DNA of 64,000 nucleotides from Spirodela intermedia (GCA_902729315.2 LR746271.1:3308001-3372000), one strand, 5' to 3'; positions 1 to 13,900 are shown, counted from the first letter of the stretch. A program made the numbers and translations. The notes: generated by a model not told the origin, from the sequence alone.

Positions 1-469
1 TATATGGAACACTTAATTTTTCTGACTTGGTAACCTTCGATATAATGTTTATATATGTTTGAGATGGTACTCCTTCTTAAAGCTTTTTTTTTCTTCACTG
101 CGTGGAACTTCTTGCATAACCAAGGTATCCAGCCTTTTCTTCTGTATGCATTTACGATTTTCGGTATCTTTCAAAAGAAAGCTATAATGAAACGGTCATT
201 GTTGCTGAATATTTATACATCTGATCTTCCAGGAGCATGTTTGAAGATTCTTCACTGCTGTGTTATTGTCTGCCATGAGATGTTGAAGTTGAATATAATA
301 ATAGAAGATTGTTTATGAGACAAACTATTTTAGAGCAAGAAATGCCTCTTGAAATCATTATTTTTATTTCTCTTAGCTTTTGTCTTTAATGATAATTATG
401 TTGCTATTCAGTATTCATTGTCTATTATTTATTCTTTCTGATGCTTTTGATTGCTTATTCCTATGTCAG

Positions 470-3400
470 GATCAATTTGATACCATCGATTTGACTGATA
501 ATGAGATTGTTAAGTTGGAGAATTTTCCTCACATGAGCCGTCTTGGTACATTGTTGATGAATAACAATAGAGTTACACGCATCAATGCCAATATTGGAGG
601 TGAGAGCATCTAGATACTGAGGTGCGCCATTTATCTGAGTTTCCTTGTTTGTCACTGATTTCTGCAATTTTTTGCTCCTGTGTATTTGCAGAATTCTTGC
701 CAAAGTTGCATACCTTAATTCTCACGAACAATCGCCTTGTAAACTTGGTCGAGATTGATCCACTTGCCTCCCTTCCAAAATTGCAGACACTAAGCTTGTT
801 AGACAATAACATCACAAAAAAGCCAAATTATCGGTTATATGTGATTCACAAATTGAAAAAGCTACGGTTGCTAGACTTCAGGAAGGTGAAACTCAAGGTT
901 AGTTGATTGTAAGCTGTTAATCATATGTCCTATGGCTAATTTCTGTTGGAATTAACAAGGTGGATTATCCATCCATGCCAATCTTTAATTGATGATCTTG
1001 GACTAACTTATTTTTTATGTTTTTTAGAAGCACCTTGATATAGTATGTTTTGCTATTATTTGTTTTGCATAAGACGCATATTCTTTCAATGTGTTTCGAG
1101 TTTAGAAAGAATTATATTTTATTTCATGGTTGTGACCTTCATGGTGATTATGATATATTTAGGTATAAATTGATATTCTCTTCGGATCTGCAAATAGCTT
1201 TCATAATATTAATACTGCGTTTGTAGCTAATCCTTTTAGACTATGGGCTGGCAACATGGAAAGGAAATTCTTTGCTCCCAAAATTTCAGTTGCCATGAGA
1301 CCTGTGTGACTTGTGTACACATATACTTGACGAATATGTGGAATATGAAAATTGATAAACTCAGGTGCATGCGTGTGTGGTGTTGGCTGGAGAAAATGGG
1401 AACCATTGTAAGAGGTGGTGGTATAAATGATGGAGAACGGTATCAATTTTGCTTGATGTGGTGGACATGCTATAATCTGGCTGCAGAGATCAATGATGGC
1501 AGTTGTTCGTTGTGTTGTTTGATGTGCAGCCGAAGCAGCTTGTCGTTGAAAGCTTGTTTCATTTTACTGTCTTAATGGGGGAAAGATGGGGGAAAGAGAA
1601 TCTGGGTAATTTTTGAGGTTTAGGGATTTTGTGTATATGTTTTTTACCTTCTATTGCAAAACAGGGTTTGTTTTTCCGGTCAATCTTGCTGCTTTTTCTT
1701 TCAAGATTATGGCAGTCTTTAGGTGGTATGTGAAGAGTGGAGGGTTCTTAGATTGTGGCTTCAGATAGTTGTGAGGATTTGCTGATACATTAGTGATATT
1801 GTGAGGGTCATTTCTTCGATGCATCTTTTCCTGAGCGGTTCTTGATTGACAATGCATAGTAAATGGGGAATATTATCTTATATGGTTCTATTGTATTGTG
1901 AGGTTTATTCATCACTGAGTTTATATCCTATTTCTTTCGACTTCTGGTTCCTTTGCATGTCTATTAAGCTTGCATATGTACTTATTTGCTAACGTGTCTT
2001 TTGTTTTTTATCCCTGAAAAATAGTTCATTGATTGACATCTCCCTCTTAACTTCGTTATTGCCTATGACGACCTCAAAACTATTTAACCCCTTGTAGAGT
2101 TCTGTCAGTGGGGCAAATATGCTTGGAATATTCATGGAAAGATTGGAAAAAAATCTTAGTGAGAAGATAGAATAACTTAGTGCCATGATTGTCATATATC
2201 CAGTTTATTCAAATGACTATCAATATTGGAAAAAACTAAAATTCCAGGTTTGCTCCATTTACGTAAGCATTTGCCCTTCATTCAATTTTATTGCATGGTT
2301 TTCTAAATTTTACATTCTCATTGCTATGTTATAGGATTAACATTCAAGAGTTAACTTCATTATATATTACTTTGGTGCTACCTTGGTAGACATTCTCAGG
2401 ACATAGATCCTTTCTGTAGATTATTGCTACAATTTTGACTCAGGAACATAGATTCCCAAAACAAAATCAACAGTCTGGGTACTGTTGAACCTCATGATTT
2501 GTTACTTGTCACTTGATAATATCAAATAAAATCAGCAATTTAATGTTTTGACATTGGTAATCATTATGAAGAATAGCAAAACTTTCTGCACAAAGTTCAT
2601 CTCATTTGAGAGTCAACCAAGTTCAGTTGCAGTCCCTCTAGTTATACTTTTTCCTCAACCGTGCATTTAGAACAAAAAATGGGTTTAAAAGGTACTGTAG
2701 CAACATATGACAATGTAGAACAGCACTAGAAGATATCGGAGTTAACTGTAACTGTAGTAGATTCTTCAGTACGCCTCCTATTGTCTGCAGAATGAGTAGA
2801 TACGGGAGCAGTTTTGTTTGCATTGTCGACTTGATAATATTGATCACGTTTTACACAATGCTATAGGTCTTCTTCCCTCTTATATTCTCATGTTTGCGTC
2901 TAGTATTGTTCCTCTTCAAGTTTTCTTTCAGAAGGACCTTGACATCCTAAAACTTCTTGTCAACAACTGGAGATGCCTTCAATGCATATGCCTATCTATA
3001 TTTAGCGATGGAGTGGTAATCATGAACATAGTTCAGAATTCCCATGGACTTTAAAACATGTAACGAATATTGCTCTTTGGTCGGTGGATAAACTTTGCTT
3101 TTTGCCATTTTTCACAGGTGCAAAGCTCGTCATGTAATGTCATTTGATCTCCTAAAATGTACTCCCCCCAGCTCGTTGTATGTGTGTCAGTGCTTGGGGG
3201 ACAAGCTTGCCTCTTCGTATCAATGATGTTTTTAAGTAAAACTTGACTAGCACGAGGCATCAATTTGAACTAGGGGGAAGAGAGGAGGATAGATAGAGGG
3301 ATGAAGGTTAAGTGACAAAGGAGATGGTATTTGCCGAATTCTGATTTAACTAGGGTTTGTAGCTGAGAGTGTTGATGGTATGGGTGAGTGAGAGAGAGTG

Positions 3401-6400
3401 GGTATGAGCTGGGAGTCCTTGTTGTCAGATTGGGAACCAAAGGTTGATTAAACCAAACTTAACCGGGTTGTAGTTAATGGAGTGCAACCCGAGTACAATT
3501 ATAGGATTGGTTGTTTTGTAGATAACAACACAGCATGGAGGGATTCATTGATCAATCGGCTATTTTATTAGGGTCAACAACCAAACCAATCTTTTAACCA
3601 TAGCACGATACTTTTCCTGACTGTAGATTTCCATATTCTTAGCCATTTGGCATACCCTCCTTTAATCTTTGAGTTAGAAACATAGTCTGATGATTTATGG
3701 CGTGCTGAGAAAATAAATGTAATAAATTGGGAGTCTAAGATGGGAATCACCATGACCATTTAGTGCATCTCAGAGTACATCAACTAGTGAAAAAGGGAGG
3801 AATTCTGTTAAGACGAAAGATGCAGCACTGTACAATTTATTTGATGGATGTTTTCACTCGATTAATATTCCTTTCCTTCTTTGTTTTGAAGACATGCCAA
3901 GATCTCGAACATTGTTGTAAAGTTAAAACTAATAGTATGGAAAAAAAAGGCGCTTGAGTAATTCAGATGGAAATTTCGTCAAGTTGATGTCATGGCCTTG
4001 AATCAGAATCGTCGTAATTAACAACGATCTATCTGCACAACTTCTTTTCTTCTGTACTGAAACTGATGTGCCGTGTGAAAAGAGGGACCATCATTAGAAG
4101 ATTATGCAGAGTTTCATTGCGAGACAGTCATGGTCATGCCTTGAGGAATATATGACTAGTAGTTATACCTTTTCACGCAAAGGAAATAAGGGAAAGTTCA
4201 TTCTCCATTCCAGTTTGCCACTGTTGTATACGAGAGCATAATGGTTGAGATATATCCGTTTACATGTTTATACTTGTTATTAGAGTCAACAAATTTTCAA
4301 AAGGGCCATTCATTTAGTCATCTAAGGTTGCAGAACAAAAAGGTCATCTGTTTGTATTTTATGTTCTCGAATTTCATATGTTGACTTTCCAATTTTTGGA
4401 CTATATTGCTGTCATCGAGACAACCCATGGGTTTCCGAGTTGTTATTTGTAACATTGTTCTCTGTTGATAGGAGAGAACTCAAGCAGAAGAATTGTTTGC
4501 CTCAACAGAGGCAGTAGAAGAGGTTAAAAGGCAATCAGTGAAGACATTTACTATAGTAGAGCAGACCAAATCACCAGAGATGCCAAAGGAAGAACAAGCA
4601 CCAAAAGTCATTGCCCCTACACCAGAGCAAATTACAGCCATTAAGGTATCATACAGAAGCATTAAATTGACATCTGTTTGATACTTGGGTTCATGTAAAG
4701 CACTCCTGTTTTACATTTGTACCTTCATTTTTCATCAAATTTTGCCGTCCTCCATTCCGGCCAGATCCTTTCAGGTGGCTTCAGCATGTGCTTATTCTTT
4801 CTCAGTCAATTGACCCAGTTGTAAAGAGGCAGTTAGATTACTAATATGGAGATATGAACGTCTCTAAGAGGTTGCTCGTGTTAAAAGATTGTTATAAAGT
4901 ACTGTCCTATTGGATGCAAGAGATTCAAGGTTTCCCTGACCACTCCAGATATAGATGTGATTATAGTCCTCGTTACTTGTTTGAGTCATTTTTAGTGTTT
5001 GTCTATCCTCTACTCTCTTGTTGGAAGCAGACATGTATTGTGGGGCCAATGATTTTGGCGTGTAGCCTGGGGGTATATTGGTGACGGAGTGTATAGGCCT
5101 GGCCTGTTGCTTCCTTTGAAGGGGAGTCACCACCGAAATGTTTCACGTCACCTTTTTTTTATTTTGACAGGGGTAGCAGCTTGTCGATATTATCTTAACT
5201 TAGATGAGATTTCAAGCACCATAATTGAAATAGAAGTCTTTATGTCTTCCTGCATGCCATGTTTATGTCAAGCTTTCGTATTTTAGCCATTCTTGACACC
5301 AGGTCAGTAGGTCCAAGACAGTGCTTATGTTGGCCTGAGGAATTAGCCCCACATATATGGTGCACATATAGTGAAAGATATGTGAGCTGAGTCAAATTGA
5401 TCACATCATGTTTAGCATCCTTCATTGATGGCTTATTAATTTCAATTCATTAGGACAGTTAAAGTGGCGGCCTAACTGAGTGCATGTTCATTGGCATAGC
5501 GATGTTCACAGATGGGTTCAGCCTAATTTCCATTTGAGTGACATCTTTGTGTGCCGTTCGCCAGTACCCCACAAACTGGTTCCTTTGCATGAATGCGGCC
5601 ATTGGTATATGATTCCACTTGTTTTTTGAAAACCATGCAGACAGATGCTCGTTTGAAGATGTAGGTGCCTGCAGATTGGTTTCCTTCTGTAAAATGTTTT
5701 AGTTAAAGGTTGATTGACAAACATAAGAAGTTGAAGTAAACTTTAAAATGTCAGAATCTAACTAAAGTGAAAGATCCATATGGTGAATGACTTAAGAATG
5801 GAGATGTTTGTTTCCAGAGAAGCACATTGTCGGAGTCCAATATTTGAAAGAGCATGATTTTCTGGATCTAGAGTGGTTCTTTTACTTATGATCCTGGTGT
5901 AAGATAGGTTCTTACCAAAAAAATAAATTTATATCTCATACAGAACCAAGTAAGCTCTATATTTATCTAGAAGGTTGAGATGAGTTTGCATTCATTAATT
6001 TTTCTTTTCATTTGTCAACAAAATATGGAAACTTTCAGTGTTCATTGTTTTGAATCGTACTTCAATGGGAATATGCAGGCTGCAATTGTAAGTTCCCAAA
6101 CACTGGAAGAAGTTGCGCGCCTTGAACAGGTATCCCTCATATGGATCAAGTTGATTATTTTTCTGCAATTATTAAGACATATTAGATATTACTTGCTTTT
6201 GAATTCCGATTTCCTGTAGACCGTTTCTGCCTGCCCCAATTTCTGAATTTTTTCCCTTTGAGCAGGCTCTCAAATCTGGCCAGCTCCCTGCTGATCTGAA
6301 GATTCCAGATGATACTTCAGCTGCTGTGCAGAGAAAAGACGATAAAATGGACATAGATGAAAGTAATGAAATGGACGGTGCTTCAAAGGATGCTGAGGAA

Positions 6401-6448
6401 ACTCAGTCGGAAGATGGTCATAAACTAATTGAGGTGTGTTGTCCATAG
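470..6448 (+). CDS. U2A': U2 snRNP protein A' (U2A'), 5'-truncated by window start
   Basis: Leucine-rich-repeat protein of the U2 snRNP. With U2B'' it binds stem-loop IV of U2 snRNA and helps define the branch point in the nucleus. Five exons join in phase: 470-599, 692-897, 4472-4645, 6079-6129, 6266-6448. The first visible exon begins DQFDTIDLTDNEIVKLENFP, followed by the LRR segments LTNNRLVNL and LSLLDNNITKK and the cap motif YRLYVIHKLKKLRLLDF, all typical of U2A'. About 43 N-terminal residues must lie upstream of base 1. The intron 898-4471 is about 3.6 kb. The acidic tail (KMDIDESNEMDGASKDAEE) is longer than in the Arabidopsis protein as I recall it. The 3' end is uncertain. Reading on gives a stop at 6446-6448. 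Alternatively GAG|GTGTGT at 6433 could splice to the strong acceptor at 7185, whose exon reads GAC TAG, so the protein would end in Asp. Family call very secure, terminus less so. Confidence 0.93.
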
Positions 6449-7625
6449 TGATTTCACCTGAGAAATGGGTCTTAATTTTTTTATCTTGCAATGGAGCCCC
6501 CGTTTGCTTGGTTTCTCAATGAGTAGTTATGATCTCTCACCCACCCTCATCTCTCTGCAATATTTAGAGTTCATTGATTTCATAGGTGCCATATGCTTTT
6601 ATGTTTTCGAGAATTTAATGCCAATCAATAATTACTACTGTGGATCACAACTAATGGGTACTAAGTGAAAAAAATATCGTACAATGTCAAGAGTGATTAA
6701 GCAAACCTTAAAAACGCACATAGGTGTGTAGTTCCCTCTAGGGAACAAGAAGGAGCGATAGTGGGTGAATTAAACAAGGGGAAGTGTTGATTTTGCTTTA
6801 AAATTGTTTTTGGACATGCTCTGTCGGCCTACTGAGGAGTCTCGAAAATAAAACACATGTCCTAATCAATTGGTTTGAAGCTTATAATATTGAGGCAGCA
6901 ACGTTGTTGAAAAGCCATCGGTTTCTTGTGTTGAAATCAAGATTTCGCACCTATTTTATTACAACTGTCCAACATTTCTGACCTTGTTTTCGATGTTTTA
7001 GTAGTGTTTGGCAATCACATATGTGATGATCCCTCCCTGAGAAATAGTGGGGAATTGTCCCACATCACGCGTATTCCTGATGATTATTTGGAACAGCATA
7101 CGTACTAGTCACTGATTAAACAACCGTCGTATTCCTGTTAAGAACCAGTACAACTTGCTTGACCCTTTTCTTCATCTTTCTTCAGGACTAGCTTACGACC
7201 ATACATTGAAGCCTTCAGGAGTATACCTGCGCTTTCCAACCCCTGCATATCCGCCCTCTTGGGGGGAGCTGTCGCGCGGTGGTCAGTCAGGACAGGAGCC
7301 GGTGGGAGAAGAGAGAATGGGAAGGTTTACCCCTGCCGTCTTGCTCACTATTCCCTCGTTGTGCTGGCTTCCCGCCTAACTGAATTAACTTTTGGTACTC
7401 GTCTCGCATTTTCCATAAGATTTTTCATGTTGGATTCGCCCTCGTGTTCCTATTTTTAGCGGACGATTTGGAAGGAACAGTTTTTGCTTAAAAACAGATG
7501 GCAGCAGCCATTCTGAAGAATATCTATCAAGAAGAAATTAAAGAAGAAATTGAGTGCCTTGGTTGATTCAAGGCATCATACATACATGAGCAGATACACA
7601 GACACAGACACACAATAGTTAACAG
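6449..7625. other. Convergent 3' intergenic region, U2A' / ENT1
   Basis: About 1.2 kb between the tail-to-tail U2A' and ENT1 genes. It contains a possible alternative last exon of U2A' at 7186-7191, preceded by the pyrimidine-rich acceptor tract 7160-7185. I see no other coding, RNA-gene or repeat signal. Confidence 0.5.
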
Positions 7626-10462
7626 TCAAATGACCCAGAACCAGGTAATGACCGAGCCGCAGGCCAAGCCGAGGACCAGGAAGAGGACGATGGCGATCCC
7701 TGCGGTCTCAGCGTGCTGGATGGGGACGGACTTGGGGGCTAGGATCATCAGCACGCTGGTCAGGTACCCATTGGTGAGGCCCAGCAGGCAGGTCAACACC
7801 GCAACAGGTATCTCCGTGCGAAGGAACTCAGGGCCATGCATACAAATCAGGAAGAGCGGGAAGAAGAGCAACCTGGCTGCGCAGCCAGCAATGGCGGTTA
7901 CCTCGTTCTGGAGCATGTAGAAGGCGGGTAGGCACTTGCCGACCAGGTCAAACACATTGTAGGCAGCGGTAAGGATGACGGGGTACCAGTCTTTGAGGGT
8001 TGCTGAATGCACGTCCTGAGTGAGATAGCCAGGGAAGATGGAGAGGGTCACCGCGTAGATGAGGAAGATGCCGAGGCCGAACGATTTGACTCTGCTGATG
8101 ATCCTCCACAGGGTTGACCGCCAGGCGGCTCCGGTGAGGGAGGAGTCCTTCCCTTCTCTCTCGTTTTCCTCCGCTTGGGTCTTGAGGGCCTTGTAGTAGC
8201 GGACGACTGGTAGCCGGTCCGCCAAGTTGTAACAGACCAAGCAGAGCCCCATGAGGATGATGCTGACAGCGAAGTAGAGGTGGGCGCTCTTCCTCAGGCC
8301 GTGGGAGTCTTGTGAGAACATGGCTTTGGTGAGGATCCTCATGAATGAGATAAGAACCCCTGGGACAGAAGAGTGTGCGAATTTCACGGGGGTCAGACCT
8401 GAAAAAGCTTCTTGATCATCTGGAGTTGGAGTCATGAAAGAAAGAACCCATCCACCGGAAGCAGAGAAAAATGGAATGCCATCTAATTTAAGCGCTAACA
8501 GTTTGAAGATAATTTCTGCTTCTTTTTATTGCTCGGTTTGTCTCCAAGGGACTCCTTTTTCCATGGCTGGACTGCATTTGTTCGTGAAACAGAGAGAGTT
8601 CTGTGACCTTTACAGGAGAAGATGCCATCAACAGCTACCCAATCTTTTCCATCTACATCTCCTAATTTACTTCAAACACGATCCTTCTTAGATTGACACC
8701 ACGGATTAGATAATCAATTCACTAATTGGGAAAAAATATTTTCCCTAAATAACCTAAACGAGCCATGTTGCAGATAAATGTCAAGAAATGAAGAGGAAGT
8801 TTGTTGGCGATCCACAAGAATTACAGCCCTGACGGATAAATTAAAAATCTTTTGATTCTCAATAATCCTGAATAGGGTCTATATTATCTTCATCCTGCCA
8901 CTTCTCGAGTTAATGATGATTGGAAGTAGGGAACTAGAAACCCTCTTGAATACCAAAACCAGAGACCGTTTTGTTTCGTCAAGGGTCCTGAAGTACACAT
9001 ACATACATAGTTCGAGTGAGGAACCACAACACAGTTATTACGGGTGACAGAAGACCCACATCATCTGGACTGAAAGCCCTTCCAGGAAAGCTGCATGGCA
9101 ATTATAAGGCAGGAAGGTGTACAAGATTGTGAAGAGATCCGTCTGACCAAAGGGGAACAAAATTATGAGGGCATCGACAGATTCTTACTGTCCACAACAA
9201 TAATCGGAAAACGTGAGGTGGAAGGGCCACATACTGTATATTTTCTTCGGTAAAAAAGGTTTGAATCGGTTCAGTTCATTATTTCAGACAAAAAGATTGA
9301 GTCATGAACACAGAAAATGATACCCAAAACGGGAGTGAGGATACTAAATTCCCTGGAACTGGCAGACGAGAATAAGCAGAAATTGCCTAGGTGATCATGG
9401 GAAAGGGATCCCCGACTCGGACTGCTCACTTCCCCCCTCATGGGGGAAAGATCACAGACTAAGAATGAATGGAGAAAAAAGTTGTATAAACATGAAAAAG
9501 GAAGGAATCAAGGGTTGGCGTTGCCAGCACCTAAAGAAGTGATTGTACAGCATAGGTTGGTGATCTTGTTGCGGTCCAACGATCGGAGAGAAGAAGTAAG
9601 TCTGTCTTCTTACCTGTCGTCCACAAACTGTAATCAGCTTATCAGGTGAAAGCTAAAATTCAAGCAAGAATGTTTTTATCATAAAGTTTAGGGTCCAGCA
9701 AGATATCTCTTCGTCTCCATAAAAGCTTCTTTAGGCTGTCTAGACTGCGCGGAATAGGAGACGACTAACCATGCGGTTACTGAGGAATCAGATCTGCGTG
9801 GGGGAGACGGCGCAGAAAAAAGGAGAGTTGAAACTGACAATTCCAGTAAGGAGATTTTAATGAATCGATGTGAAGAAGCACAATCCCAGCCAAAGTGAGT
9901 CATGGTGAAGATGGCTAATCTAATTACCAGAGGCGGCAGTTCCAGCGACAACAGCCTGCATGTAGCGCTCAGGGAGCTCTCCCGCGGAGCCGATAACACC
10001 GCCCTGGACGAGGGCGTCGCCTATCCCGGAGAGGACGACGGCGACGACAGTGATATCGTAGCCTGTGTAGAGGCCCTGGCGGCCCTTAACGTAGGCGACG
10101 TCGACGATAGGAACGAGAAGGAGGCTGACGACGAAGAGGACAAGGCCGGAGTTGATGCGGATGGAGGCGCCGGAGCGGTGAGCCCACCATCCGACTATGA
10201 TGATGAGGAAGATGAGGGCGCAGATCATGTAGGAGATGGAGAAGACGCGATCGATGGGAACTGCAGGGTACAGGTAGGAGAAGTAGTCGACTGCGGTGAT
10301 GAAGGTATTCCATGGGACGAGGAAGCCGGCGCCGAGGATGAAGTAGACGATGTAGGCCAGATGCAATCTGTCCCTGGGCGCTGCCCCATGACTGAGGAGT
10401 AGCGCAGTTTCTCCTCCTTCTTCCCCGCCGTGATCCCCATTCTCCGCCGCAACCCCAACCAT
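7626..10462 (-). CDS. ENT1: Equilibrative nucleoside transporter, ENT1 type
   Basis: SLC29-family membrane carrier. Plant ENT1 moves nucleosides such as adenosine, coupled to protons, at plasma or vacuolar membranes. Two exons on the minus strand, 10462-9928 and 8359-7626, join at a phase-1 Gly (donor CTG|GTAATT, acceptor CCCAG|GG) to give 422 aa. Recognisable ENT1 segments are LGAGFLVPWNTFITAVDYF, GDALVQGGVIGSAGELPERY, MQAVVAGTAASG, LSIFPGYLTQDVHS, and the C-terminal run LTNGYLTSVLMILAPKSVP with TAGI and FWVI. The family has 11 transmembrane helices, and the alternating hydrophobic stretches fit that. The first in-frame ATG is at 10462; the frame is open further upstream but has no ATG. A TATA-like ATATAAAG at 10535-10528 would put transcription start near 10500, in a GA-rich leader, which agrees with this start. 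The intron is 1568 bp. The gene is divergent from the HP30 gene. Confidence 0.95.
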
Positions 10463-10971
10463 TTCCCCCTCTTCCTCCTCTTCCTCTTCCTCTTCCTGTT
10501 CCTCTCCTTCTTCTTCTCTCTCTCTCGCTTTATATGATAGGTGATAGATAGGAGTATGGCAGTCAATGACTGATCCCTCGGCGCAGAGGGAGACCACCAA
10601 TTTCCTCTGGTGCGTGGACGAAAGCCATTGGACTACGCAGCTCTTACGCGTGCATTAAATAACGACGGAAACGTGGAGATCCGGTAAGGCCAGCCGTCGG
10701 ATGCTACTTCCCACGAGCCTGTCCAAGTGGGAATAAACCACCAGCCAGCGTTGACCAGGAGAAGTGGGGGATAAGGAAAGGGGTCAATTGGGCTGAATAG
10801 CCCAATGGGCTATACTAATGGGCTCGTCTTCCCTTCCCTCGTCGTTTTATTGTTATCTAAATTAATAAATAAATAACAAACCTATATAAACGGGAGATGG
10901 CCTTCAAACCTCGCGGCTATCCGTTCTCGGCCCTCGACACAGCAGGTTACTGTGAGGTAGAGCTTGAGGGC
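10463..10971. promoter_or_regulatory. Divergent promoter, ENT1 (-) and HP30-like (+), with site II cluster
   Basis: The 509 bp between the two start codons contain four TGGGCT/AGCCCA motifs in 36 bp, at 10789-10794, 10799-10804, 10806-10811 and 10819-10824. TATA boxes face both ways: ATATAAAG on minus at 10535-10528 and TATATAAA on plus at 10883-10890. TGGGCY (site II) motifs are known TCP-binding elements common in plant promoters of ribosomal and mitochondrial-protein genes. Use by one or both genes is inferred. Confidence 0.65.
10883..10890 (+). promoter_or_regulatory. TATA box of the HP30-like gene
   Basis: TATATAAA, 82 bp upstream of the ATG at 10972 and downstream of the TGGGCT cluster. 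Its spacing predicts transcription start near 10913-10920. That would exclude the ATG at 10897 from the mRNA and decide the start codon choice. Confidence 0.6.
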
Positions 10972-13900
10972 ATGGGGGAGGGCGTGGTGTTCGTCGACAA
11001 GGAGCAGCAGCCGGCTGCCGTCGGTGGAGCCGTGTCCACGACGATGGCGGGTGTCAAGGGAGGGAACCCCCTCTCTGCGGCGCAGAACTGGGCGATCGAG
11101 ATGCAGGAGGTCTTCCGCGTGTGGCTTGGTCAGCAATCCATCCCCGTGGAGGCCGCCATCACCACCGGCCTTGCCGCTCTTCAAGGAGGGGCCATGGGGG
11201 GCCTCGTCAGCGTTCTCAACAAGGACCTAGCAGGTTCCCTCGAGTCCCAGCGCGGCACCATGGCTTTGGACTCCAACGCAGCAAAACCTTTTCTCCCTCC
11301 CGAGGTTTGTAGCCTTGTAATATACCTCCTACTGCTAATGCGGCATCTTCCGTGTCTAATGTTGTCATTTAATTGTTAGTTTAAACCTGAAATTATTGCT
11401 ACCGATATTCTTGATTAGTCCTTTTTTTAGTTACCAGCTATATATATATATATATCTGATCAACGATTCTTCTTACATCCTTCCTTCCCGCGCACGCAAA
11501 GGGACTGGCAAGTGAAATAGTTTCTAGGAATCTTTGTTCTTCATGAAGGATAATCTTCCGAAATGATCTTATATATAGACGACGGTTTTTTGTCTGCATG
11601 CAAGCATTTGAAGAGATGAAGTTGGCTTCTTCAAGGGATAGCTATCTGTGTAGCAGAGCAAGCAGTGACAATTCTTGAACCCTAGATCTTCATCAAAACG
11701 TTTTCAGCTCGGGTTCGCCCATGAGATTATTCACAGTCGTCGGAATTTCACTCTGATGGCCAACATAGAGTATAAACAAGAGAAGTAGAGGGAGGAAATG
11801 ACAGTTGAAGCTATCTCACTTACTCACTGACCCCTCTCTCTCCCTCTCTCTCTCTCTCTCCCTCGTACTATATCAAGTTCCACGAATAACTTGTTTATTT
11901 GTGTCCTTACTTCCGTCTCTCCTCATTTTTGACATTCTTCTGTAAATGTCTTTCTAACTTCCAGTTTATCTTTCTTCCCGTGAAAATTCATACTCCCTCA
12001 ACATAGAATCCTTTTATTTCAGTGGGAGGATTCCTTTCTCATAATTCCTCAACATGTAGAAAAGGTTCTTTTTAAACTGTGTAAATCTACTTTTAGTGGC
12101 AAAAATAGTTCCACAGTTGGAATCCTGCTAAAGAAAATTCAGCGGTGAATGATAACTCGACTGAATTGTGGCTTTAATCATGTTACTGAAATTATAAACC
12201 TTTATCTTTGCGGGCTTGTTGGGCTTTGTAATTTTTGTTTATTGTATATTATTTTCGTATCTCCTGCTCTCGTCCCTCCTTGATAGATGCTTAGTGCTAC
12301 TTTCTGCTTTTAAAGATTTTTAATTTGATTCTTTTCTTTCTTTTGGTGTTGGCATTCAGGGCATGATAGGTAATCCATTCATCCAGGCTCGCAATTTCGC
12401 AGTCTTAACTGGGGTAAATGCAGGGATATCTTGTGTTCTGAAAAGGGTAAGGGGATTAGACGATGTCCAAAACAGGTAATTATCATCGAGTTTTTTTTCT
12501 CTCGTATCAACTCCCCTTTATGCGGTCTCTTTTCAATACTGTCCATAGTATAGAATCATATAATTAATTTTCTTGATGCTTCAGTCACAGACTTTAGGTA
12601 ACTAGATCTCAAGGTTGGCTTTTTTTTCTTTAATAGGTTACAAAATATTACTGAACAATTCATCCCTATCCGTTATAATCTCAAGTCTGAAGTTTCACTC
12701 CTTGTTTGGTAGGCAGTTGTTTGAGTAACTTAGACAATAGACGTATAAGCAGTAGGGAAGTTGATGATTACATATAGAAAACTGACGACAACACATCTGT
12801 TCATCTTTTGGATGTTGAAACTGTGATATTTCATCCCGGTTGCACGTTGTGTAGGCCAACAGTGTCCTGGAGGATGTAGAAACGGTACCACCAAAGGAGC
12901 AAATATCCACCCATTGAAGTTGGATGTTGACAATGGAAAAGGCAGATCGTGGTGTCATATATTATGTACAAATGCGGACATGCTGACATTTACTAAAAGG
13001 TCATGGGAAATCATGATGGTTATTGCTAGCAAATAATAATAACGGTCAGAATTCTGAAGGGAGATTGTCTGAACAATAGTGAAGGAACATTTTGCCAGTT
13101 TCACATGTTGTTTGTTATATAGTAACTGATTCATTCTCATATATTGCGCTCAGTGACGCAAGTAATTGTCAACACCCATGTATTTTGCTACTGAACCACT
13201 CTACATTCTAATGATGTTGTTTAAAGTTATATATTGCTTTTTAACATGGTTCCAGAAGGTTGCATATTCGTCCTGATGTATTTTTAGTAGACCTTGATGG
13301 TTGTTTTATTGAATTAGATACACGTTATTATTTATAACGTTTTTATTTGGTTCACATATCGTTGTATAATCTTTGTTTTATATACTTTGCAGCATGGCAG
13401 CAGCATTTGGTTCTGGATTTGTTTTTTCATTGGTAAGTAGCTCAGGTGGGCCTAACATTCCTGGGGCAGTAGGCACTGGAGCTTTCTTTGCCATTCTCCA
13501 AGGTGGAATTCACAAGGTAACAAGAAGTCAAATTTCTATCACCTTAAATCTTCCTTGCCCACTGAGTTCTGTCTGATGCATAATCTTCTTCAATGCAAGC
13601 TCTTGAAATTTGGCATACCTGCAGAAAACTAACGTCGTTTAGGTCTTCCCATTTTGCATTCTCTTACTTTGAACTGAGCCCAGTTCTGCTTATGCTGTTT
13701 ACTCTTTTTATCACCTTGGTGGAGCCCATCATTTCTTAGGCATGGTAATGTAGCCTGGACAATCAGTCCTTTTTATATGAAAGTTTGCTTTGGGATAAAG
13801 GTAAATCATACATGCATGATGGCCTGATAAATTGAGAACCAATCCATCTCAGATTCTGAACAATGGATCGAACTATGTCGCATCAAAATCCTCAGAATCT

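Noticed and set aside
9902-10402. Acidic 166-codon frame on plus over ENT1 exon 1
   Set aside because: Antisense of ENT1 hydrophobic codons, which yields Asp/Glu-rich text.
12995-13070. Possible C/D-box snoRNA in an HP30 intron
   Set aside because: The C-box-like ATGATGG is not canonical and no terminal stem flanks the CTGA.
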